Shown piece after piece: positions 37,000 to 46,657 of a stretch of DNA of 64,000 bases. Source of the stretch: Nitrososphaerota archaeon (GTDB lineage: Archaea; Thermoproteota; EX4484-205; JAAOZP01); the NCBI GenBank assembly GCA_011605725.1, contig JAAOZP010000011.1, forward strand, positions 62,001-126,000, given 5' to 3'. Numbering within the stretch: position 1 is the first letter of the stretch; each line of letters starts with the position of its first letter. Below the pieces are notes generated by a model. That model did not search any database and was not told where the DNA came from. It saw only the letters and a list, made by a program, of their open reading frames with translations. A program made the position numbers and the translations under genes.

Positions 37000-37917
37000 T
37001 TGATGATGAAGATACTGATTACTGGTGGAGCAGGGTTTATAGGTCACAACCTCGCTATCCGTCTAAAGAATAACGGTTTTGAAGTCAGTGTTTTGGACTC
37101 TCTTGAGAGGTCAACCGGGTTCGCTTTTGAAAGACTGAAGGAGGAAAACATCCCGGTAGTCAGAGCAGGAGTGGAAAACACGGACGTTGTTAAGAATGCT
37201 TTGAAGGGTGTTGACGCTGTTGTTCACGCCGCGGCCTATACGGATGTTGCGGAGTCGATGGAGAACCCTGTGCTCTACCTGGATAACAATGCTCTGGGAA
37301 CAGCACTGGTTGCAGAGGCTTCTTTAAAAACAGGGGTTAAGCTACTCATATACTTGAGCTCGGCGGCTGTCTACGGGGATCCCGTCAGGCTACCCATAGA
37401 TGAGAACCATCCAACCAACCCATTGTCCCCATACGGTTTGAGCAAGCTTATGGGCGAGGATGTTGTCAGGTTTTTCTCGAGGCTTGGACTTAATTATATT
37501 GTCCTCAGGCTTTTCAACGTTTACGGTCCCGGTCAGAATGCTGCATATGCTGGCGTAATAACGAGGTTCATGGAAAGAGTGCGCAAAGGGCTTCCTCCAG
37601 TAGTCTACGGGGATGGCGAGCAGACGCGTGACTTTATTCATGTCGAAGATGTTTCTCAGGCTGTTGAGCTCGCTGTTTCAGCACAATGTTTAAACCAAGT
37701 TTTCAACATAGGTGCAGGTAAACCCGTGAGGATCAGGGACCTCGCCATCCTGGTCATGAGGCTCCACGGGGTTTATGGCGAGCCTGTTTACGCTGAGAAG
37801 AGGCCGGGTGACATAAAGCATAGTTACGCGGATGTTTCCAAGGCGATGAGCCTTCTGGGGTTCAAGCCGAGGATAGGGCTGGATGAAGGGTTGAAGAAGC
37901 TTATGCAGGAGCCTTGA
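37000..37917 (+). CDS. NAD-dependent epimerase/dehydratase (UDP-glucose 4-epimerase-like)
   Basis: KILITGGAGFIGHNLAIRLKNNGFEV; SSAAVYGDP; SPYGLSKLMGE; RLFNVYGPGQ. Confidence 0.92.
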   Translation: MMMKILITGGAGFIGHNLAIRLKNNGFEVSVLDSLERSTGFAFERLKEENIPVVRAGVENTDVVKNALKGVDAVVHAAAYTDVAESMENPVLYLDNNALGTALVAEASLKTGVKLLIYLSSAAVYGDPVRLPIDENHPTNPLSPYGLSKLMGEDVVRFFSRLGLNYIVLRLFNVYGPGQNAAYAGVITRFMERVRKGLPPVVYGDGEQTRDFIHVEDVSQAVELAVSAQCLNQVFNIGAGKPVRIRDLAILVMRLHGVYGEPVYAEKRPGDIKHSYADVSKAMSLLGFKPRIGLDEGLKKLMQEP

Positions 37918-37991
37918 AGCTTCCGAAGCGTTTGAAGGCGCTTCTGCTTTTCAGCTTAAAATTTTAAAAACCCGGTTTCTCCTGAAACCTC

Positions 37992-39791
37992 ATGGGCCCG
38001 GCTGCTCGCACCGCAGCCTGTTTAACGCTGCTAGCCTGTTTAACACTGATGGTGGTAAAGGTTTATCCTGAGAAGACTCTTCAGACGAGCCTGCAGATAA
38101 TCGGTGGAGAGGATGACTACGTGGTTTTCAACGACCTGGTTGTTCTCGGCAACGCTGTCTACATCGGAGGCTGCTCAGGAAGCTTTGAAAACCATGTTTG
38201 GACGGTTTGGAAGATTAGTTTAGACGGCAAGCTGGTTTCATACGTTAGCGGGGAAAAAGGCTATGTTATGAGCATTGCTTCCGACGGCTTAAGAATATAT
38301 GTTGCAGGCCTACTGGAGCATGATGATTTTCCGAAGACGACAGGCTTCTTAGCAGCGTTTAACATGGATCTTGAAAAAACATGGGTGAAAGAATGGGTAG
38401 GGTCATCCCTTTTCAGCCATTTCGAAAGCATCGTTGCGCAGGATGGTGTGATCTATGTTGCCGGGGAGGCTCAATACTTTGGCGAGCGGGCTACTGACGT
38501 TGTCCTCCATAAATATAATGCTGATGGTTCACTCCTCTGGGAGAAAACTTTCGTTGAAGCCGGGTATCAGAAAGCGGATTCGATGGCTATGCGAAATGGG
38601 AAAATATTCATCGTGGGCACTACTACCCAATACGGTTCAAGCGTGAACGTGGACGGGCTGCTACTGGTGGTTGACGAGAATGGGAGCAAGGTTAACCGTG
38701 TCGGCTGGGACGGTGGGAAACGCGACTTCTTCTCAAGCGTCAAAGTGTGGGATGGAGTATACGTTTGCGGATACACGGATTCTTACGGCGAGGGGAACCT
38801 GGATGGGCTACTGCTTAAAATAGACTTTTCCGGCACGGTTTTATGGTGGAGAACATTCGGAGGACCTGGTGACGATTCTCTCGTAAGCCTCTGCATAGAT
38901 AACGGGAAGATACATGCGGTTGGCCACGTGACTAGCACCGTAGGGATGCTGCCCTTATACTTGCAGTACGGGTTAAACGGAACTCTTATCGGCAACTGGA
39001 CGCTTTCAATAGACTTACTATCATCCTGGACAGGGGTTTACCCTGCTGACGGCGTTATCCACATGGTTGGGAATAACGTGAGAAGCCTGTTTCGGAACAG
39101 AGGCATCTACGCTAAGTATGTAACATTCTACAGGTTAACCGTGAACTTTCCGGATGATGGTTTCTGGGCTTCTTTAGACGGTGAAAACAAGACTGGGAGA
39201 AGCGTCAGCTTTGAGGCCACTGGTGTGGAGCACAGGCTTGAAGCATCCCTTTACAAGACTATTGGGGAAACCAGAATGGCTTTCAGCATGTGGAGCGACG
39301 GTGCTGCCGATAATCCCCGCTTTATAAGGTTGAACAAGGATATTGCTCTCGAAGCCTTCTACAGGGTTGAGCATCATGTGGATGTGTCGAGCGAGCTTGG
39401 AGAAGCCTCTGGAGAAGGATGGTATGCCGAGGGCTCTACTGCAACAGTAACAGTAACGCCCAGCGTAATTCCTAAGGATTTTTTCACAAACCATGTTTTC
39501 GACGGATGGGTTGAGAACGGGAGGAAGGTATCGTCTTCAGCCGTTTACTCGTTCATCGTTACGAAGCCTGTTCGCCTCAAAGCAAGCTGGAGAACAGAGC
39601 CGAACCCAGTCATGCTAATCTTTATAGGACTAATAGCGGTTCTTCTCGCTGTTGCTTTTCTGCTGGCTTTTTTGACAAGTAGGAGGAGGAGAGTACCTAT
39701 CCCGCCTCCGCCACCTCCCCCACCAGATGCGCATTCGATAGGGTTCACATGGCTTGAAGCGCGCGCTCACAGGTGGCTAAAGCATGTTTAG
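37992..39791 (+). CDS. secreted beta-propeller (SBBP-like) protein with C-terminal surface module and TM anchor
   Basis: IYVAGEAQYFGERATDVVLHKYNADGSLLWEKTF, GLLLKIDFSGTVLWWRTFGGPGDDS; C-terminal FDGWVENGRKV...VRLKASWRTE; TM; RRRRVPIPPPPPPPP. Confidence 0.8.
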   Translation: MGPAARTAACLTLLACLTLMVVKVYPEKTLQTSLQIIGGEDDYVVFNDLVVLGNAVYIGGCSGSFENHVWTVWKISLDGKLVSYVSGEKGYVMSIASDGLRIYVAGLLEHDDFPKTTGFLAAFNMDLEKTWVKEWVGSSLFSHFESIVAQDGVIYVAGEAQYFGERATDVVLHKYNADGSLLWEKTFVEAGYQKADSMAMRNGKIFIVGTTTQYGSSVNVDGLLLVVDENGSKVNRVGWDGGKRDFFSSVKVWDGVYVCGYTDSYGEGNLDGLLLKIDFSGTVLWWRTFGGPGDDSLVSLCIDNGKIHAVGHVTSTVGMLPLYLQYGLNGTLIGNWTLSIDLLSSWTGVYPADGVIHMVGNNVRSLFRNRGIYAKYVTFYRLTVNFPDDGFWASLDGENKTGRSVSFEATGVEHRLEASLYKTIGETRMAFSMWSDGAADNPRFIRLNKDIALEAFYRVEHHVDVSSELGEASGEGWYAEGSTATVTVTPSVIPKDFFTNHVFDGWVENGRKVSSSAVYSFIVTKPVRLKASWRTEPNPVMLIFIGLIAVLLAVAFLLAFLTSRRRRVPIPPPPPPPPDAHSIGFTWLEARAHRWLKHV

Positions 39792-39896
39792 AGAGCAGGG
39801 TTGACGCTGCTGTACTATTTCTCTACGGCTCCACGCCGCCTGGAGTCTTGAAAAACACCAGTCTCAGGCTTTTTTTTAAAAAACTCGTGTAAACTC

Positions 39897-40274
39897 CTAT
39901 TCTATACCCCATTTAGCGGTGACTTTCATCATCAGGAAGATTACGAAGGCCACGGTCAGGAAAGTTATCAACGTTCCTGCGAAATGTCCTATTCTGAAGG
40001 GACCAGCCGTAATCTGCTCCCATGCAACGTCAGGCGTGGCAAACTCGATAATCGGCATTATCAGGTCGTTGACAAGTGCCTGCACTAATGCTCCGAGATA
40101 TAGGCCGAGTATGAAGGCGACAGCCATCCCCATAATCTTGTATTTCGAGATGAAGGCTTTAAACTCCTGCAGTAATCCTTTCGGCGCTGGCGGCGCGGGA
40201 GGAGCCGGTTTAGGCTCTAAAAGCTGTCTAATCTTCCTCAACTCCTCCACTATCTCATCCTCTCTAGACGTCAT
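39897..40274 (-). CDS. mscL: MscL-family large-conductance mechanosensitive channel
   Basis: FKAFISKYKIMGMAVAFILGLYLGALVQALVNDLIMPIIEF; second TM ITFLTVAFVIFLMMKV. Confidence 0.85.
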   Translation of the reverse strand: MTSREDEIVEELRKIRQLLEPKPAPPAPPAPKGLLQEFKAFISKYKIMGMAVAFILGLYLGALVQALVNDLIMPIIEFATPDVAWEQITAGPFRIGHFAGTLITFLTVAFVIFLMMKVTAKWGIE

Positions 40275-40375
40275 ACAGCATTATTGACTATTAAGAGTCC
40301 ATATAAGAATTTCCCGGGGATTATGGTTAAAGACGTTGAAACGCTTAAAAACAGATTCGGAGCCATGGTGACGGG

Positions 40376-41044
40376 TTGAAGATTGACCTGCATGTTCACA
40401 CTGTCTACTCAGATGGAAACGGAACTGTCAGGCAGGTTCTTGAGACTGCTAAAGCAAAGGGCTTAGACGGCTTAGCCATAACTGACCACGCTACTCTCCA
40501 AGGCTATTTTGAAGCTAAGAAATATTGTGGGGAAATACTTGTCCTACCGGGGTTTGAACTGAGCACGGATGCTGGCCACGTGCTGGTCATAGGCCTTGAA
40601 CATCTTCCACCTAGCAAGGATCGTTTAAACTACGAGTGGCTCGTTGAATGGGCTAGGGGTGAGGGTGGGTTAACTATTCTGGCTCATCCTGCTTTAAACA
40701 TAGGTAAGCTGGGAAGATGGGTTGATTGCAAAACTGATGCTGTTGAGGCTCTGAACGCTTCCTACCCTTTAAGCTTCTTCGTGAACAGGGGAGTGAAGAT
40801 CGCTAGTCGCCTTGGCATCCCAACAGTCGGAGGCAGCGACGCCCATTTTTCCATAAGCGTCGGAGACGCGCACACGGTTGTTGAAGCAGACAGCTTATGC
40901 TTCGAAGGTTTTTCAAGAGCTATTAGAAAAGGAAAAGTTGCTTTCGACGGCAGGCTTTCGCCATTCTCCTCCAGGGTAAGAATAGGGTTTAGATACTTGG
41001 CTTCGAGAACGTTTTTTAAAACCCTTTTTGAAAACAATCCTTAA
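40376..41044 (+). CDS. PHP-domain metal-dependent phosphoesterase
   Basis: KIDLHVHTVYSDGNGTVRQVLETAKAKGLDGLAITDHAT; VGGSDAHFS. Confidence 0.9.
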   Translation: MKIDLHVHTVYSDGNGTVRQVLETAKAKGLDGLAITDHATLQGYFEAKKYCGEILVLPGFELSTDAGHVLVIGLEHLPPSKDRLNYEWLVEWARGEGGLTILAHPALNIGKLGRWVDCKTDAVEALNASYPLSFFVNRGVKIASRLGIPTVGGSDAHFSISVGDAHTVVEADSLCFEGFSRAIRKGKVAFDGRLSPFSSRVRIGFRYLASRTFFKTLFENNP

Positions 41045-41064
41045 CCGTATTTTCGCATTGGTTA

Positions 41065-42702
41065 ATGCTTAATATGCTTCAGCAAGCTCTAATATGGAGC
41101 GTGACGATGAAGGGTTTCGCCCTGGTTAACGGATGCATATATGTTTCGTTCAAGCCTACTTTAAGAGTTGAAGCTGCCCTTATACTTGGGAACAGGGTTG
41201 CACACGTGGGGAGTGAAACCGAGGTTCTGAGCAGGTCTAGGATGCTTGGGCTTGATACTTTAGACCTGAGGGGGAAGATTGTTCTCCCAGGCTTCATAGA
41301 TGCACACATGCATCTTGACTCTCTAGGTTCCTTTTTAAACAATCTTGACCTCAGGGGGGTTAGAAGCATAAGGGAGCTTAAGACTAGGCTTAGAAACTAT
41401 GCTGAAAAATGTGTAGCGCATTGGATCTTGGGGCGGGGCTGGGATCAGGAAATGCTGGAGGAAAAGCGCTACCCAACTAGGTGGGATGTTGACGAGGCTG
41501 TGGATGACAAGCCTGTGGTTCTCAACAGGATATGCGGCCATGTTGCAGTGGTTAACTCTAAGGCTCTCGAGTTAACAGGATTGATAGGGGGAGGAGTAAC
41601 CGGTGTTTTGAAGGATGAGGCTGGTTCTCCAACCGGGGTCTTGGTTGGAGAAGCCTTGGAGATTGTCAGAAGCATGGTTGAAGAGCAGACGGGTTTCGAA
41701 GAGCGGAGAAAACGCTTGACGGATGCGCTTCTATACTCTGCTTCACAAGGCGTGACCACGGTAGGCTTCGTATCCTGTAGTCAAGAGAGCTTCAACACTC
41801 TAAGGGAGCTTGAGGCTGAGCTTGGACGCTTACCGGTTAGAGTAAGAGTATATTTGAATCCTATGGAGGCGAGGGGAAGGAGGTTTCAAGCTTTTAAACA
41901 TTTTTCACCATTCTTAAGGATTAACGGTTTCAAGCTTTTCGCCGACGGGTCCCTCGGGGCTAGGAGCGCGCTGCTTTCAAAACCGTACTCTGATTCTCCA
42001 GAAACCTCTGGCTGTGCAAGCATGGATGAGGCTTCGCTACGAATAATCGTTGAAGAAGCATGTGAAACAGGCATGCAAATTGTTGTTCACGCGATAGGCG
42101 ATAAGGCTGTGGAGAACACTCTTAATGCTTTTGAAGCAGTTGCCGAGTGCTCCAGGCGTCTGAGGCATCGGATTGACCATGCTTCAGTCTTGAGAAGCGA
42201 CCTTATAGAGAGGATGAGGAGGACAGGCGTAACAGTTGTTGTCCAGCCCCATTTCGTGATGACTGACTGGTGGGTTGTTAACAGGGTGGGAAGTGAAAGA
42301 GCAAGGTTTGTCTATCCTTTCAAGACCTTGGCTGAAAACGTTAAGCTTGGTTTAAGCACCGATTCTCCCGTGGAACCCCTAAACCCTTGGGAGACGGTTT
42401 ATGCTGCAATTACAAGAGGCAAGCATGAGGAGATTCCTCTCTACCAGCATACTGTCGACGAATGTTTAACGCTGGAGGATGCCCTCCACCTGTATACAGA
42501 GGGCTCTGCCTACGCTTTGCTTGAGGAGGGTGAATTGGGTTCTTTGAGGGAAGGCATGTTGGCTGACTTGATAATTGTTGATGAAGACCCTTTTAATGTT
42601 CCGCCGGAAGAGGTTAAGAAAATAAGGGTTCTTGCTACATTCGTCGACGGCTGCTGCGTGTTTAACGCTGGGGGCCTGAATCAGAAGGCTTTGAGGGAAT
42701 GA
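41065..42702 (+). CDS. amidohydrolase (YtcJ-like family)
   Basis: GKIVLPGFIDAHMHLDSLG; VVHAIGDKAVENTLNAFE; RIDHASVLRSDLIERMRRTGVTVVVQPHF; LSTDSPVEPLNPWETVYAAITR. Start may be ATG 41107. Confidence 0.9.
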   Translation: MLNMLQQALIWSVTMKGFALVNGCIYVSFKPTLRVEAALILGNRVAHVGSETEVLSRSRMLGLDTLDLRGKIVLPGFIDAHMHLDSLGSFLNNLDLRGVRSIRELKTRLRNYAEKCVAHWILGRGWDQEMLEEKRYPTRWDVDEAVDDKPVVLNRICGHVAVVNSKALELTGLIGGGVTGVLKDEAGSPTGVLVGEALEIVRSMVEEQTGFEERRKRLTDALLYSASQGVTTVGFVSCSQESFNTLRELEAELGRLPVRVRVYLNPMEARGRRFQAFKHFSPFLRINGFKLFADGSLGARSALLSKPYSDSPETSGCASMDEASLRIIVEEACETGMQIVVHAIGDKAVENTLNAFEAVAECSRRLRHRIDHASVLRSDLIERMRRTGVTVVVQPHFVMTDWWVVNRVGSERARFVYPFKTLAENVKLGLSTDSPVEPLNPWETVYAAITRGKHEEIPLYQHTVDECLTLEDALHLYTEGSAYALLEEGELGSLREGMLADLIIVDEDPFNVPPEEVKKIRVLATFVDGCCVFNAGGLNQKALRE

Positions 42703-42811
42703 GTTTGGAAAAGCTTTGAACATTTTTAAAAAAAAATCGTTTAGTTAGGCATGAGCGAAAATTTTTTAAGAAAACCGTGGTGAACAATGTTAAACTTAAG
42801 GAAGGTTTAAA

Positions 42812-42829
42812 AAACACCTTATGGTGTTT
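42812..42829. promoter_or_regulatory. inverted repeat AAACACC-TTAT-GGTGTTT, operator candidate
   Basis: Perfect 7-bp arms; lies between TATA-like GTTTAAAAAA and the start of the HicB-like ORF. Confidence 0.5.
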
Positions 42830-42846
42830 CAACGTGTGAGATACTG

Positions 42847-43098
42847 ATGAAACTGGTACAAGTGAAAATCTACAGGGGGGAAAGATACTATATTGCTGAA
42901 TGCGTTGATCTCCCACTATTTACTTACGGTAGGACTTTAGACGAGGTTGTCGAGAAAATGAGGGAGGCAGTGACCCCGCGCTTGAAAAACGATGGCTTGA
43001 ATGAGTGGGAGATGCCCCCTGACTTTTCAATACTGTTGAACCTGGAAATTCCATCTCCGGTTGAGAAACGGAGCACTGACCAGGCTCGGTTCAGCTAA
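42847..43098 (+). CDS. HicB-like antitoxin-family protein (orphan)
   Basis: VKIYRGERYYIAECVDLPLFTYGRTLDEVVEKMREAV; HicB-like partial RNase H fold signature. No HicA adjacent. Confidence 0.65.
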   Translation: MKLVQVKIYRGERYYIAECVDLPLFTYGRTLDEVVEKMREAVTPRLKNDGLNEWEMPPDFSILLNLEIPSPVEKRSTDQARFS

Positions 43099-43165
43099 AC
43101 TACCCGGGGATTTGGCTGTTTAAAAGTTTCCGATAAAACTATTTAAGGTTTTAAGAGTGTGATGC

Positions 43166-43852
43166 CTAGCCTTGATTCGAAAGCCTCATCCTTACTTCTT
43201 CAAGATCCTTAAGCGTGTCTACAGACTTCCAGTACGCATCAGCCTCAAAATATCTCCTTAACAATCCTTCCTCAGCCAGCTTTGGAAAAACCAGTTTCTC
43301 CACATCGCCCTCATTATGCTCCAGAAACCTGTGTTTAAGCCCCGCGTCAATCAGGTAGATGCCTGCGTTAATATAGTGTGGCAGCATGGGCTTCTCCTCG
43401 AAACCGGTTATCGTCTCCCCAGAGACCTGGACAATGCCGTATGGCGACCTGAGAAGCGTTAAGGCTATGCTTACTGTACCAGGCTTCCATTCAGAAATCA
43501 TCCTGGAAATATTTATGTCCGTGACGATGTCGCCGTTCATCACAAGATACAGGTCTGAATCAACATTTTTCAAAAGACTGTTTATAGCGTAGAGCGTACC
43601 TCTAGGCTTATCCTCAATAATATAATGGATATGAATATCCTGCCAGTTCTCACCATATCTTTTAACCAGCTTTTCATGCTGGTATCCCGCCAACAGGTAG
43701 ACTTCGAAGATTTTAGCGTGCTTCATCTGCATTATAAGCCTGTCCAGAATCGTGAAGTTTCTACCTATCTCCAGCAGCGGCTTCGGAACACTGTCCGTCA
43801 GAGGCCTAAGCCTCTTTCCAAGGCCTCCGCAGAGCACTCCGCCCACTATCAT
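43166..43852 (-). CDS. NDP-sugar nucleotidyltransferase
   Basis: GGVLCGGLGKRLRPLTDSVPKPLLEIGRNFTILDRLI; LVMNGDIVTDINI. Confidence 0.9.
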   Translation of the reverse strand: MIVGGVLCGGLGKRLRPLTDSVPKPLLEIGRNFTILDRLIMQMKHAKIFEVYLLAGYQHEKLVKRYGENWQDIHIHYIIEDKPRGTLYAINSLLKNVDSDLYLVMNGDIVTDINISRMISEWKPGTVSIALTLLRSPYGIVQVSGETITGFEEKPMLPHYINAGIYLIDAGLKHRFLEHNEGDVEKLVFPKLAEEGLLRRYFEADAYWKSVDTLKDLEEVRMRLSNQG

Positions 43853-44089
43853 TCTGAAGATTTGAGAGTGGGCGTGTGGTTAAAAACTTCTCTCCCCCGG
43901 ATTCTTGAAACCAGTGTTAGCTTCAGGCGAGCTGGACTCGCGTTCCGCGTTCTTAAAACCATATGTTTATAAGGATTCTGGATTTTAGAAACACATGCGT
44001 GGAGTGAGGGAAAACAGGAAGACAAGAATACTCTGCAACCATTTTGCTCGAAAGCAGGCTTACCCGGAGGATTCTCCTCCTGATCCCCT

Positions 44090-45508
44090 TTGACGAGCAC
44101 AGGGCCTGCTTTTAAACCTGGCTACGCTCTCCCAAGTGAGGTTTTGGAGAAGCTCAGGAATCTGCTTGGCGAGAGGTTTTCAACGGGAGATGCTGACCTT
44201 CTCTCCTACAGTCACGATTACTGGCCAATATCTCTGCAATGGGTGCTTAAAGGGAGCTTCCCCTGGGTGCCCAGCGCTGTCGCTTGGCCGGAGAACACGT
44301 TTGAAGTCCAAGAAATCGTTAAGACTGCTTACGGGAACAGTATTCCGGTCTACGCCTTCGGCGGGGGCTCAGGGGTTCTGGGCGGGACTGTTCCCGAGAA
44401 GGGAGGAATAGTTGTAGACTTGAAGAGGATGCGCTCAATCCGGCTCAACGAGGAAGACATGGTTGTCGAGGCCGAGGCTGGGGTTAACGGTTACTACTTG
44501 GAGAAGTATTTGAACAGCAAGGGTTACACGCTCGGCCATATTCCTCAATCCATCTATGTTTCAACCCTGGGAGGGTGGATTGCTACTAAAGCGACTGGAC
44601 AGTTCTCAACCAAGTACGGCGGCATAGAGGATATGGTTCTGGGGCTTGAGGCAGTCCTGCCTTGGGGGAGTGCAGTAACACTGCCGCCACATCCTAGAAC
44701 ATCAACCGGTCCGGATTTGAGAAGACTCTTCATAGGAAGTGAGGGTGTTCTAGGTATAGTTACCAGGGCCTGGCTTAAAACATGCATACTCCCGGAGGAA
44801 AGGGTTCTCCTCTCCTATGTTTCAGAAACCTTTGAAGAGGCTCTTGAATCCGTCAGGAGAATACTCAAGAGGGGTGCTAAGCCAGCTGTAGTGAGGGTTT
44901 ACGACGAGGCTGAGACTAAAAGACACTTCTACATGTTTGAAGAAGCATACGGCAGGATCATGACCGTGATCGTGGTGGAGGGGGACTCTGGAATTGCTGG
45001 GGCTGAGCGCAGGATTGTGGAGGAGGAGTTCAGAGGAAGGATGCTTGGAGAGGAGCCTGTGAAACACTGGCTTGAAACAAGGTTCATGGTTAAAGAGGCT
45101 TCCGAGTTTGCTCCGCTAGGGGTTGTTTTCGACACTATAGAGGTTTCAGTAGGCTGGAGCAGGGCTATGAGCCTCTACCGGAGCCTTGTTGAAGCGGTGC
45201 GGGCTGTTAAGGGGACGCTCTTCGCATCCGCGCATGCTTCACACTTCTATCCTCAGGGCGTCTGCTTCTACTTTACTTTCGCCGGAGTGCCTAGGGGCAA
45301 CCCGGAGAAGTATTACAACGACGTGTGGGAAGCCGCGATGAAGACTACTCTTGAAAACGGCGGGTCGATAAGCCACCACCACGGCGTCGGCAGGCAGAGG
45401 AGAAGCTGGCTTAAGAATGAGCTTGGACCTGCCTTCAACCTTCTCAAAAAGGTTAAGACTGCTCTAGACGATAAGGGTGTGATGAACCCGGGGAACATGG
45501 GGTTGTAA
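44090..45508 (+). CDS. FAD-linked oxidase, alkyldihydroxyacetonephosphate synthase (AGPS)-like
   Basis: AFGGGSGVLGGT; GWIATKATGQFSTKYGGIEDMVL; HPRTSTGPDLRRLFIGSEGVLGIVTRA; C-terminal SISHHHGVGRQRRSW (AGPS HHH motif). Confidence 0.85.
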   Translation: MTSTGPAFKPGYALPSEVLEKLRNLLGERFSTGDADLLSYSHDYWPISLQWVLKGSFPWVPSAVAWPENTFEVQEIVKTAYGNSIPVYAFGGGSGVLGGTVPEKGGIVVDLKRMRSIRLNEEDMVVEAEAGVNGYYLEKYLNSKGYTLGHIPQSIYVSTLGGWIATKATGQFSTKYGGIEDMVLGLEAVLPWGSAVTLPPHPRTSTGPDLRRLFIGSEGVLGIVTRAWLKTCILPEERVLLSYVSETFEEALESVRRILKRGAKPAVVRVYDEAETKRHFYMFEEAYGRIMTVIVVEGDSGIAGAERRIVEEEFRGRMLGEEPVKHWLETRFMVKEASEFAPLGVVFDTIEVSVGWSRAMSLYRSLVEAVRAVKGTLFASAHASHFYPQGVCFYFTFAGVPRGNPEKYYNDVWEAAMKTTLENGGSISHHHGVGRQRRSWLKNELGPAFNLLKKVKTALDDKGVMNPGNMGL

Positions 45509-45509
45509 A

Positions 45510-46655
45510 ATGCCTGGGAAATGGGACTGGCTTAAGGATGAGCTGCGCGCATCCGGATTGGCTGGAGCCACCCCCCTCGTCATCAGGTTTATCAGCGGGA
45601 GGCTACGGGGGCCTGACGACCTTGTGAAGTGTGCCCTATGTCCAAACATGTGTCGCCACGCCTGTCCAGTGGGCATAGTTGACGGGAGGGAGACGACCTC
45701 GCCGGCTGGAAAGACTAGGGCGGCTCTCCTCCTGAGGCAGGGGAGGCTGCAGCCGACGCTGGAGAACGTTTCTCCGCTTTACACCTGCCTCTCGTGCAAC
45801 GCGTGCAGCGTCTGGTGTCCTTTCGGTTTTTCAGTCGCAGACCTTGTTAGGCCAGTTAAGGAGAAGGCTGCCGGCGGCGGAAGCATCTTCAAAGAGTTTA
45901 GAGAGGTTTTTGAAAACCTTGAGAAACACGGGTATGTATATGGAGAGCCTAAGCGTGAGGATTCAGGCTTGCACGGCGACCTGCTCTACTTAAGAGGCTG
46001 CACGCTGAGGGAGAAGCAGCCGGGCGTAGCTGAGAAGGCTGAGCATGTTTTAGAGGAGCTTGGCTACAGGCCTTTCACGATTGACGAGGCGTGCTGCGGC
46101 ATACCTGCCTACAACCTTGGGAACACTAGGCTCTTCAAGAGGGTTGCGGAGAAGCAGGCTGAGAAGATAAACTCTAGCGGCGCTGGAATAATCGTAGCCT
46201 CATGCCCATCCTGCGTATACGCTTACCGAGTCCTCTACCCTAAGCACGGGGTTAAGATTAATGCTGAAGTCAATCATATTGCAGAGTTCCTAGAGGACAG
46301 GCTGAAGGGTTTTAAAGGAGAAGGCAGGGTTGTTATCCACAACCCTTGTAAGCTAGCCTTTGCACTAGGGAAGCCCAAGGCCCTTTACAACACGCTCTCC
46401 AGCGTCGAGGGGCTCACCGTCAGGGAGCCGAGGAGAAGCGGAGGCGAAACATTCTGCTGCGGGTACGGTGGGAGTGCTGTTCCTCGTCTCAACCCTCAGC
46501 TGGCCCGCAGAATAGCCTTGGAGAGGGGGGTTGAGCTTACGGAGGAGGCTGAAACCATTGTCACAGCGTGCCCAACATGCAAGCTAGCTTTAGAGTCAAA
46601 CGGTTTCAAGGTTCTCGACGTAATGGAGCTTCTCCACTCTTTCACCAGTGGTTAA
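45510..46655 (+). CDS. (Fe-S)-binding oxidoreductase, GlcF/GlpC-like with two CCG domains
   Basis: CALCPNMCRHACPVG; CLSCNACSVWCPFG; EACCGIPAYNLGNTRLFKRVAEKQ; FCCGYGGSAVPRLNPQLARRIA. Confidence 0.88.
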   Translation: MPGKWDWLKDELRASGLAGATPLVIRFISGRLRGPDDLVKCALCPNMCRHACPVGIVDGRETTSPAGKTRAALLLRQGRLQPTLENVSPLYTCLSCNACSVWCPFGFSVADLVRPVKEKAAGGGSIFKEFREVFENLEKHGYVYGEPKREDSGLHGDLLYLRGCTLREKQPGVAEKAEHVLEELGYRPFTIDEACCGIPAYNLGNTRLFKRVAEKQAEKINSSGAGIIVASCPSCVYAYRVLYPKHGVKINAEVNHIAEFLEDRLKGFKGEGRVVIHNPCKLAFALGKPKALYNTLSSVEGLTVREPRRSGGETFCCGYGGSAVPRLNPQLARRIALERGVELTEEAETIVTACPTCKLALESNGFKVLDVMELLHSFTSG

Positions 46656-46657
46656 CA

